Origin: Halanaerobium sp051746665
Lineage (GTDB): Bacteria > Bacillota > Halanaerobiia > Halanaerobiales > Halanaerobiaceae
Direction: 5' to 3'
Assembly (NCBI GenBank): GCA_051746665.1
Contig: JBNJFG010000094.1
Coordinates: 1-6,945 of the forward strand
DNA length: 6,945 nt
The notes under the pieces were generated by a model. The model was given only the letters and a program-made list of their open reading frames with translations, searched no databases and was not told the origin of the DNA. Below, piece by piece: positions 1 through 5,768 of the stretch. The position numbers and the translations under genes were made by a program. Position 1 is the first letter of the stretch. Every line of letters starts with the position of its first letter.

Positions 1-1020
1 AAGTGGTTCCCCTACTGCACCAGGTTCTTTAGTTCTATCTAATACAGCAATCTTCTCAGCAGTTTCTGGAAGAGCCTTCATGAAGTATTTTTCGGAGAAT
101 GGACGATATAATCTTACTTTAATCAGACCAACTTTTTCTCCTTGGTCAACTAAATATTTAACAGTTTCTTCAATAGTATCAGTTGCAGAACCCATAGCTA
201 CAATAATATACTTAGCATCTTCTGCACCTACATAGTTAAATGGATGATACTCTCTACCTGTAAGTTCAGAAATTTCCTGCATATAATCTTCTACAATATC
301 AGGTATTGGTTCGTAGAAACTATTACAAGCCTCACGTGCCTGGAAGAAAATATCAGGGTTTTGAGCTGTTCCCATAGTTTTAGGACGCTCAGGATTTAAA
401 GCTCTATGTCTAAATTCACTAACCTTTCCGTAATCAACTAGTTTTTCTAAATCATCATAATCTAAAACTTCTATTTTTTGGTACTCATGAGATGTTCTAA
501 ATCCATCAAAGAAATGTAAAAACGGTATGCTTGATTTAATTGATGCTAAATGAGCAACACCAGCTAAATCCATAACTTCCTGAACACTACCGGAAGCGAT
601 CATAGCTGTACCAGTCTGTCGAGCAGCCATTACATCGGAGTGATCACCAAAAATTGATAGAGCATGTGTAGCAACAGTACGTGCACTAACATGAAAAACA
701 CCAGGTAACTGTTCACCGGCGATTTTGTACATATTAGGCAGCATTAGTAATAATCCCTGAGAAGCTGTAAAAGTAGTTGTTAATGCTCCAGCTGCTAAGG
801 AACCATGTACTGCACCAGATGCTCCTCCCTCAGACTGCATTTCAGTTAACTTCACTTCTTGATCGAAAATGTTTTTACGACCATTAGCACTCCATGAGTC
901 AACTAATTCAGCCATTGGAGATGAAGGAGTGATAGGATAGATTGCTGCCACATCAGTAAATGCATATGCCACATGAGCTGCAGCAGTGTTTCCATCCATT
1001 GTTTTCATTTGTTTTGCCAT
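1..1020 (-). CDS. nifJ: Pyruvate:ferredoxin (flavodoxin) oxidoreductase, N-terminal part, cut by window edge
   Basis: Cytoplasmic enzyme that oxidatively decarboxylates pyruvate to acetyl-CoA and CO2 and passes the electrons to ferredoxin. I translated this frame by hand: 340 codons stay open from the ATG at 1020 to base 1, so roughly the first 30% of a usual ~1,170-1,190 residue protein is present. Residues 28-38 read YPITPSSPMAE and residues 59-67 TEMQSEGGA. Thr31, Glu64 and Arg114 (in HVSARTVATHA) fall at the numbers I recall for active-site residues of the Desulfovibrio africanus enzyme. The visible part covers domain I and the start of domain II. The domains for the iron-sulphur clusters and most of the thiamine diphosphate site lie outside the window. 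The start is supported by an AGGAGGG site 9 bases upstream. The gene has its own promoter, so it is probably not dependent on the methyltransferase transcript upstream. No frameshift was seen. Confidence 0.97.
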   Translation of the reverse strand, partial: MAKQMKTMDGNTAAAHVAYAFTDVAAIYPITPSSPMAELVDSWSANGRKNIFDQEVKLTEMQSEGGASGAVHGSLAAGALTTTFTASQGLLLMLPNMYKIAGEQLPGVFHVSARTVATHALSIFGDHSDVMAARQTGTAMIASGSVQEVMDLAGVAHLASIKSSIPFLHFFDGFRTSHEYQKIEVLDYDDLEKLVDYGKVSEFRHRALNPERPKTMGTAQNPDIFFQAREACNSFYEPIPDIVEDYMQEISELTGREYHPFNYVGAEDAKYIIVAMGSATDTIEETVKYLVDQGEKVGLIKVRLYRPFSEKYFMKALPETAEKIAVLDRTKEPGAVGEPL

Positions 1021-1029
1021 TATAACTTT

Positions 1030-1036
1030 CCCTCCT
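1030..1036 (-). promoter_or_regulatory. Ribosome binding site of nifJ
   Basis: On the minus strand the sequence reads AGGAGGG, followed by 9 bases and the ATG at 1020. It is close to the ideal anti-16S match and fixes the nifJ start. Confidence 0.85.
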
Positions 1037-1072
1037 ATTATAAGGTAGATTTGTATTGTTATTTCCTCTTTA

Positions 1073-1101
1073 AGTATAATACTTTACAATTCTACTGTCA
1101 A
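1073..1101 (-). promoter_or_regulatory. Strong vegetative (sigma-A/sigma-70) promoter for nifJ
   Basis: On the minus strand a perfect -35 TTGACA (1096-1101) is separated by exactly 17 bases from a -10 TATACT (1073-1078, one mismatch to consensus). The stretch upstream of the -35 (about 1102-1140) carries several A-runs on this strand and could act as an UP element. Transcription would begin near 1066, giving a leader of about 46 bases that holds the AGGAGGG site. This is the best promoter match in the window and fits a highly expressed central metabolic gene. Confidence 0.85.
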
Positions 1102-1193
1102 ATTTTTCACATCTTTTATAAGAAGTTTTTTTGCTTTTTAAATTGTTAGAATTATTTAAATTAAAGGACTATTCACCATGCCATGACCTTTCT

Positions 1194-1802
1194 TTATTTA
1201 AAAGACTTTTCAGCCTTAATAATATAGAGTGATTTATTTAAATATTCAGGCTCAGTTTTTAAGTCATTTTTTCTGAGCATAGATGCTAATTTTTGGGGTT
1301 GATAAAAATTAACCGGCTCACCCGCTAACTTTTCAAAAAAGATAATAGTCTTTGTGAAAAAAGTAGTTGGGTCAAATTCTAAAATGAAGATTTTACCTCC
1401 CGGTTTGAGCACCCTTGCTGACTCTTTTAAAGCTAAGTTAACTTTTCGAAAATGATGTAGCGCATCCGAAATAATAAGATAATCAAAAGAATCATCTGCA
1501 AAAGGTAGATCTGCTCCATCCGCAAGTATATGTTTTACTGGCTGAGAAAAGCTTTTTTTCTGGCCTTTTTTTAACATTGATTCTGATGGATCAGCTATTG
1601 TAATCTCTAAATTTTGGGGCAGATAATTAACTAATTCTCCAGTTCCACCTCCCAGATCAAGCAGAGTTTTCTTCGCCTTTTCCTTATTGCTTTTTAAATC
1701 TTCTTTTTTAATTCTTGCACCAAGTTCAACTAAAACTTTATTATGACCTGATATTTTCATCGCTAAATCAAAAACTGGTGCTGCTAGAGTAAATAAGTCC
1801 AT
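1194..1802 (-). CDS. UbiE-like class I SAM-dependent methyltransferase, substrate unknown
   Basis: A 202-residue cytoplasmic protein with a Rossmann-type methyltransferase core (Methyltransf_11/UbiE style). Numbered from the ATG at 1802, motif I is DLGGGTGE (about 49-56), the acidic end of strand 2 is in IADPSESML (Asp71), ADGADLPF (94-101) precedes FDYLIISDALHH (106-117), and VLKPGG (131-136) leads into FILEFDP. All SAM-binding parts look intact. It is shorter than the ~230-250 residue quinone methyltransferases, and no quinone or other pathway gene lies nearby, so I name no substrate. The frame stays open to a GTG at 1811, but that start would overlap the Shine-Dalgarno sequence and leave only about 6 bases of leader. 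The ATG at 1802 has a well-placed AGAGGTGAG and is preferred. It is divergent from the secreted-protein gene and lies 173 bases upstream of nifJ. I see no convincing terminator after it, so some read-through into nifJ is possible. Confidence 0.88.
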   Translation of the reverse strand: MDLFTLAAPVFDLAMKISGHNKVLVELGARIKKEDLKSNKEKAKKTLLDLGGGTGELVNYLPQNLEITIADPSESMLKKGQKKSFSQPVKHILADGADLPFADDSFDYLIISDALHHFRKVNLALKESARVLKPGGKIFILEFDPTTFFTKTIIFFEKLAGEPVNFYQPQKLASMLRKNDLKTEPEYLNKSLYIIKAEKSFK

Positions 1803-1806
1803 TAGT

Positions 1807-1815
1807 CTCACCTCT
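1807..1815 (-). promoter_or_regulatory. Ribosome binding site that decides the methyltransferase start
   Basis: The minus strand reads AGAGGTGAG, then ACTA and ATG (1802). The upstream in-frame GTG at 1811 is itself part of this site, so it is unlikely to be the start. Confidence 0.75.
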
Positions 1816-1823
1816 TTAGATTT

Positions 1824-1832
1824 ATTATATCA
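1824..1832 (-). promoter_or_regulatory. Extended -10 promoter of the methyltransferase gene
   Basis: On the minus strand TGATATAAT gives a perfect TATAAT (1824-1829) with the TG of an extended -10 one base upstream. No good -35 lies 16-18 bases further up, which is typical for extended -10 promoters. Transcription would begin near 1817 (an A), leaving a short leader of about 15 bases that still contains the ribosome binding site. Confidence 0.6.
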
Positions 1833-1927
1833 TAAAAATCGAATATTAATAGTGTTCCAACTAATTAAAGCTACTCACTCAATAAATTCTCAGCTGCAGG
1901 CAGGAATATAGACTATAGGTGCAGAAT

Positions 1928-1933
1928 TATAAT
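1928..1933 (+). promoter_or_regulatory. Possible -10 box for the secreted-protein / barrel-protein unit
   Basis: A perfect TATAAT lies in the divergent intergenic region about 80 bases before the TTG start at 2015. The -35 position (around 1905-1910) has no good match to TTGACA. An 11-base inverted repeat, TATAG-A-CTATA at 1907-1917, sits just there and could be an operator, so the promoter may need an activator or be weak. In an AT-rich region a lone TATAAT can arise by chance. Confidence 0.35.
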
Positions 1934-2000
1934 AATGTGAACTTAACTATCCAAGTAAAATATTTTGGGGAAGTTTTCTTGGTGGTTTTAGACAAAAATT

Positions 2001-2010
2001 GGGGAGTGAT
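2001..2010 (+). promoter_or_regulatory. Ribosome binding site that decides the TTG start of the secreted protein
   Basis: GGGGAGTGAT, continuing into CA, resembles the extended anti-16S complement GGAGGTGATCA with small differences. It lies 4 bases before the TTG at 2015. The alternative GTG at 1919 has no comparable site at usual spacing. Confidence 0.65.
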
Positions 2011-2014
2011 CAAT

Positions 2015-3355
2015 TTGAAAAAAATTATTATGTTTTTACTTATTTTTTTATTAATTTTTTCAGCAAATACTTTTGCTGATAGAGGATCTATACCTTTTAT
2101 AGAAGGTATTCAAATTTTTGAGCCAAGTCAGGATGCTTTAATTGCCTGGAATGGAGAAGAAGAAATTTTAATTTTATCAACTGAATTATATGCTTCAGAA
2201 GAAACTAAGGTTCTTCAAGTATTACCGCTGCCAGCCGAACCTGAAGTTAAAAAATCAAGTCGTGACGTTTTAAAAAGAGCCAACGAGTTTCTGATACAAG
2301 GATTATTTAATGACTTAAGACAGCCAGTTCTTAGAAGTACAGATAATCAAACACCAGCAGCTGAGATAAAAGAAGAAGTTGTTATCGGATCTCATGATAT
2401 CCTTGTAGTAAAAGTTTTAAATCAAGATTATTTTACTAACTGGGTAAATAATTATTTGAAAGATAAAGGAGAAGACAACCCGAAAATACCTGAGCCATTG
2501 AAAGAAACTATAAATAATTATATTAACCGGGGCTATAATTACTTTGTTTTTGATACTATTGAAGTTGGCCCAGAACCTGAAATTAATCAGGCCATTTCTT
2601 ATCAATTCAAAAGCAAAGAACTTTATTATCCTTTAGAAATAACAAAATCTGATCATGGTGTTAGTGAAATTAGCTTATTGATTTTAACAGATCAAAACCT
2701 TGTCAATTATAATGGTATTGAACAGAGTCGAGTTAAGGAAAAAACACCTTCTGTCAAGCTAAGTTATGGTCAAACTGCTTATATTTCAACAAATATTGCT
2801 GACCTCTTTATCAAAGACATTACTGATCTAGAAAAAGAAGATAAAAATATAAAACTGTTAAATTGGTCTATCAAAGATGATTTAGCAAATTTTAATGATG
2901 ATTTATTGGTTGATCAAAAAATGGAAGAGTTACTTGAAAATAAAATTGTTTATCACGGAACTACTTTTATAGATTATAAAAAAGATGAAGCTTATCCCTA
3001 TCAGGTTGACGAAAATTTAGTAAGTATTAAAGGTCAAGTGGAAACAAGAATGGGAAGTCGAATGTATCCCTGGTATTCACCGGCAGTTAATGGCAAAGTT
3101 TTGTTCAATGCTAAAACTAAAGGATTGCTTCAAAATTTTAGAGCTGAAGGCGAGGATATTACAGTTAAAGGTTACAGCAGTAAGCAGGGTTATATTACAA
3201 TGCGGGATCCTATAGATTCCATGCCAGCAATGGTGGAAATCAGAGATGTTTTCTATGTAACAGAAATTATCGGCTGGACTCCATATAGTGGTATTGCTCT
3301 TAGAAATGATGGTGAGCTAAATAATAAAAGAACTTATTTTTGGTTAGAAAATTAA
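2015..3355 (+). CDS. Secreted protein of unknown function, DUF2330-like layout
   Basis: A 446-residue exported protein read from a TTG start. The reading frame extends back to a GTG at 1919, but only the TTG has a good ribosome binding site and places a classic signal peptide at the N-terminus: two lysines, a hydrophobic run (residues 4-17) and a likely cut after TFA at residue 21. The mature part has no cysteine and no further membrane segment, so it is probably periplasmic or extracellular and soluble. Recognisable blocks are AWNGEEEILILSTELYAS (44-61), VLQVLPLPAEPEV (66-78), HDILVVKVLN (127-136), PEPLKETINNYINRGYNYF (159-177) and FKSKELYYPLEIT (198-210). From memory, this order of blocks occurs in uncharacterised secreted proteins of deep-branching bacteria and archaea and resembles the DUF2330 family; no function is known to me. 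The next gene follows after 46 bases and is probably cotranscribed. Confidence 0.82.
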   Translation: MKKIIMFLLIFLLIFSANTFADRGSIPFIEGIQIFEPSQDALIAWNGEEEILILSTELYASEETKVLQVLPLPAEPEVKKSSRDVLKRANEFLIQGLFNDLRQPVLRSTDNQTPAAEIKEEVVIGSHDILVVKVLNQDYFTNWVNNYLKDKGEDNPKIPEPLKETINNYINRGYNYFVFDTIEVGPEPEINQAISYQFKSKELYYPLEITKSDHGVSEISLLILTDQNLVNYNGIEQSRVKEKTPSVKLSYGQTAYISTNIADLFIKDITDLEKEDKNIKLLNWSIKDDLANFNDDLLVDQKMEELLENKIVYHGTTFIDYKKDEAYPYQVDENLVSIKGQVETRMGSRMYPWYSPAVNGKVLFNAKTKGLLQNFRAEGEDITVKGYSSKQGYITMRDPIDSMPAMVEIRDVFYVTEIIGWTPYSGIALRNDGELNNKRTYFWLEN

Positions 3356-3370
3356 TTAATAAAATTATAA

Positions 3371-3391
3371 TCCTCTATAAATATTAGAGGA
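3371..3391 (+). promoter_or_regulatory. Intercistronic hairpin overlapping the ribosome binding site of the barrel-protein gene
   Basis: TCCTCTA (3371-3377) and TAGAGGA (3385-3391) are perfect inverted repeats around a 7-base loop. The 3' arm contains most of the AGAGGAGG ribosome binding site (3386-3393) of the gene starting at 3402. In the mRNA this stem would hide the site. It lacks a following T-run, so it is not a terminator. A translational control role, such as temperature sensing or coupling to translation of the upstream gene, is inference. Confidence 0.55.
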
Positions 3392-3393
3392 GG
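3386..3393 (+). promoter_or_regulatory. Ribosome binding site of the barrel-protein gene
   Basis: AGAGGAGG lies 8 bases before the ATG at 3402. It is a very strong site, and bases 3386-3391 are also the 3' arm of the hairpin described at 3371-3391. Confidence 0.85.
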
Positions 3394-3401
3394 CATCTAA
3401 T

Positions 3402-3878
3402 ATGAAATCTAAAATTACAGTTTTAGTTATAGTATTAATTTTTATATTTAATCCAATTTCTGCAGCCGAATTAGAAAATTATTATCTGCAGACAAACTTT
3501 TATACTCATCACTACAGTCAAAAAAATTATCAAAATAATCAACAGCAGTTGATCGGTATTGAAAGGCATTATTCAAATAATGAATTAAACGGAATTGCAT
3601 TTTTTAAAAATACTTATGATCAAAATACAATTTATATTTATGGAGGAAAAAACTATTATCTAGCTGACTTTGGCAAAACAGAAATTACTGCTAAATTCAG
3701 CTATGGTATTGTGCATGGCTATGATGATGAAAATGGTAAATACAACACCTGGATGCATGAGATGGAGACATTTCCGGCTATAGTTTTTGCTGTTGGTCTG
3801 AGAAGAGAACCATACAGATTAGAGATAATCCCCTTTGCTGATGCAGGAATTATTATCACAGGCGGAGTAGAATTTTAA
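3402..3878 (+). CDS. Small predicted outer-membrane beta-barrel protein
   Basis: A 158-residue exported protein. Residues 1-21 form a signal peptide (KSK, a hydrophobic run from ITVLVI to IFIF, and a cut near ISA or SAA). The mature part, about 137 residues, is rich in tyrosine, phenylalanine and asparagine. It alternates polar and hydrophobic residues, has no cysteine and ends in GGVEF; a C-terminal phenylalanine is the usual signal for outer-membrane barrel insertion. The length would suit an eight-stranded barrel. The run NNQQQLIGIERHYSNNEL, then GIAFFKNTYDQ, YGGKNYY and GIVHGY, resembles from memory a family of small proteobacterial proteins commonly, but doubtfully, annotated as sn-glycerol-3-phosphate transporters. 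I do not assign that function. The gene follows the secreted-protein gene on the same strand and is ended by a strong terminator 17 bases after its stop. If it is a true barrel, the host has an outer membrane. Confidence 0.75.
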   Translation: MKSKITVLVIVLIFIFNPISAAELENYYLQTNFYTHHYSQKNYQNNQQQLIGIERHYSNNELNGIAFFKNTYDQNTIYIYGGKNYYLADFGKTEITAKFSYGIVHGYDDENGKYNTWMHEMETFPAIVFAVGLRREPYRLEIIPFADAGIIITGGVEF

Positions 3879-3895
3879 AAACTTATTTAACCATA

Positions 3896-3928
3896 AAAAG
3901 GGCTCTTTAATTTAAAAAGAGCCCTTTT
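3896..3928. terminator. Bidirectional rho-independent terminator between convergent units
   Basis: AAAAGGGCTCTTT (3896-3908) pairs perfectly over 13 bp with AAAGAGCCCTTTT (3916-3928) around a 7-base AT loop. The arms end in TTTT on the plus strand and TTTTT on the minus strand, so it can stop transcription in both directions. It lies 17 bases after the stop of the barrel-protein gene and 36 bases after the stop of the convergent c-di-GMP gene. Confidence 0.92.
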
Positions 3929-3964
3929 CCCAATTAACTGGTCTTAAAAATAAATATTTTAGTT

Positions 3965-5743
3965 TTATCCTACCATTTCAATAAATGAATTTGCTAAATT
4001 AGGATCAAATTGACTACCTGCAAAACTCTTAATTTCTGCTGCAGCTTCCTTTCTTGAAATCGCCTTTTTATATGGCCTGCCATTTGTCATAACATCATAA
4101 GCATCTATAATAGAAATTATTCTTGACAAATAAGGAATCTCTTTTTCTTTTAATTTTCTGGGATAACCGGTACTATCCCATCTTTCATGATGAGAATATA
4201 TTTCCTCAGCTACTAAAGCAAACTCCTCGGAAGAATTTGCAATTTTATAGCCTCTGCCAGGATGTTCTTTTATTATCTCCCACTCCCGATCCGTTAATCT
4301 ATCTGGTTTTTTTAAAATATCTTCAGGAATGGTTGTTTTTCCTATATCATGTAATGTCGCCAGTAAAGAAAGTCGATGCAGCTGGGAATTACTAAGTTCT
4401 AATCTTTTACCAAATTCAATAGCTAATTTTGTCATCCTCACAGCATGTTCTTTAGTTTCATCACTTTTTGATTCTAAAGTATTTAACAGGCTTTTTACTA
4501 TTTTGCTTTTTGTGCTTTTACTTTCTGACAATTTATTTTGATACATATTGTCATCAGCTTTTTTAAAAATATTATTAATATTTTGGGATGACTTTGTTTT
4601 AGAAGCAGTACCTAGTGCTATTGATACTGGTAGTTCATCTGCTTTTGTTTTAATTGTCTTTTGCTTGATTCTATTTATTATTTTTTCAGCCTCTTTTTGA
4701 GTTGTTTGAGGTAACAAAATTGCAAACTCATCTCCACCTTGACGAGCTAATATATCTTCTTCTCGAATTAATTCTTTTAAAATATTCGCACTTTTTATAA
4801 GTAGTTCATCACCTTTTTCATGACCCAAAGAATCATTTATAATTTTTAGGCCATTAATATCTGCAATAATAATACTAATTGGCAGCTGTCGTTTAGTATC
4901 TAATTTCTTCATTTCATTTTCAAAATATCTGCGATTATATAGTTTTGTCAGCTCATCATGAAAAGACAAATATTTAATTTTCTCTTCTTCTTTTCTTTTT
5001 TCAGTAATATCTTGAGCAGAAGCAACTACATATTCCACATTTCCATTTTCATCTAACTTAGGAGTTTTAGTTATTGCTAAAAGTCTTTTTTCTCCCCGAT
5101 AATTCCTAACCCATTCATCAGTCTCAATTTTTTTCTTTTCTGTAAAAACTTTTTTGTTGCCTTGTATACATGATTTCTTTTCTTTCTCGCCAAAAAATTG
5201 ATCATATGATTTACCTTCAATTTCTTTTTTTTGATATCCTATAAAATCTGCATGAGCCTTATTAACCTTACCATAAGTGTTTATATCTTCAAGATACCAA
5301 ATTTGAGTATCTATATTTTCTAAAAGAATATTTTGCTGTTCATTTTTCTTCTGCAGTTCTTTTTTGGTTCTATAAAGATTAATATGTGTTTCAATCCGGG
5401 CCAAAACAATATCTTTTTGAAATAGTTTAGTAATGTAATCTATTCCTCCAGCAGCAAAACCTTTAGTGCTATCAACATTTTTTTCCAGAGAACTAATAAA
5501 AATAACGGGAATTTCTTTAACCTTTTCATTTTTTTTAAATTTTCGACATAGATCAAATCCATCCATATCAGGCAAAATGACATCAAGAAGTATTAGATCT
5601 GGTTTTATTTCATTTATCTTTGCTAAAGCTTCCTGACCATCACTGGCTAAAGATAACTTATAATTACGCTCTTTTAAAATGTTTTTTAATGTATTAGTAT
5701 TAAATAAACTATTTTCTATTATAAATATATGTTTTTCTTCCAT
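3965..5743 (-). CDS. Response regulator with PAS, GGDEF and HD-GYP domains (c-di-GMP synthesis and breakdown)
   Basis: A 592-residue cytoplasmic signalling protein with no membrane segment. Residues 1-125 are a receiver with phospho-acceptor Asp54 (LLLDVILPDMDG), Ser84 and Lys106. Residues about 126-250 are a linker helix and a PAS/PAC domain ending in AQDITEKR. Residues about 255-410 are a GGDEF diguanylate cyclase: metal ligand Asp295, Asn303, Asp312, an intact GGDEF at 336-340 and an RxxD inhibitory site (REED, 327-330) exactly five residues before it. Residues about 415-592 are an HD-GYP phosphodiesterase: His433, HDIGK (465-469), His494, HHE (518-520), GYP (526-528) and DAYD (547-550). 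Both catalytic halves look intact, so it may make and degrade c-di-GMP under receiver/PAS control. The receiver is slightly unusual: Glu10-Asn11 instead of two acids, and Lys106 is followed by Leu instead of Pro. It follows ugd by 25 bases, probably in one transcript. The ATG at 5743 has AAGGAG 6 bases upstream. Confidence 0.94.
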   Translation of the reverse strand: MEEKHIFIIENSLFNTNTLKNILKERNYKLSLASDGQEALAKINEIKPDLILLDVILPDMDGFDLCRKFKKNEKVKEIPVIFISSLEKNVDSTKGFAAGGIDYITKLFQKDIVLARIETHINLYRTKKELQKKNEQQNILLENIDTQIWYLEDINTYGKVNKAHADFIGYQKKEIEGKSYDQFFGEKEKKSCIQGNKKVFTEKKKIETDEWVRNYRGEKRLLAITKTPKLDENGNVEYVVASAQDITEKRKEEEKIKYLSFHDELTKLYNRRYFENEMKKLDTKRQLPISIIIADINGLKIINDSLGHEKGDELLIKSANILKELIREEDILARQGGDEFAILLPQTTQKEAEKIINRIKQKTIKTKADELPVSIALGTASKTKSSQNINNIFKKADDNMYQNKLSESKSTKSKIVKSLLNTLESKSDETKEHAVRMTKLAIEFGKRLELSNSQLHRLSLLATLHDIGKTTIPEDILKKPDRLTDREWEIIKEHPGRGYKIANSSEEFALVAEEIYSHHERWDSTGYPRKLKEKEIPYLSRIISIIDAYDVMTNGRPYKKAISRKEAAAEIKSFAGSQFDPNLANSFIEMVG

Positions 5744-5749
5744 TAGTTA

Positions 5750-5755
5750 CTCCTT
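5750..5755 (-). promoter_or_regulatory. Ribosome binding site of the c-di-GMP gene
   Basis: On the minus strand AAGGAG lies 6 bases before the ATG at 5743, inside the 25-base gap after the ugd stop. There is no room for a terminator in this gap, and I see no promoter in it, which supports cotranscription with ugd. Confidence 0.8.
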
Positions 5756-5768
5756 CAAATACTATTTC

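Noticed and set aside
1037..1043. TATAAT on the minus strand just before the nifJ ribosome binding site
   Set aside because: Transcription from it would begin inside or after the Shine-Dalgarno sequence. The TTGACA-17-TATACT promoter further upstream explains expression better.
1166..1192. Possible terminator after the methyltransferase (AAAGG...CCTTT with a small inner CATGGCATG hairpin)
   Set aside because: The outer stem is only about 5 bp with a large loop and no proper T-run follows, so I cannot support a terminator.
1955..2000. TTGGGG-17-TTAGAC as an alternative promoter for the secreted protein
   Set aside because: Both boxes are poor matches, and the start of transcription would fall too close to the ribosome binding site.
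2417..2605. Minus-strand open frame of 62 codons
   Set aside because: It is antisense inside the secreted-protein gene, and its hydrophobic look comes from the AT-rich codons of the other strand.
4123..4541. Two plus-strand open frames of 90 and 70 codons
   Set aside because: They lie antisense inside the well-supported HD-GYP region of the c-di-GMP gene, show no family motif and have no good ribosome binding site; they are shadows.
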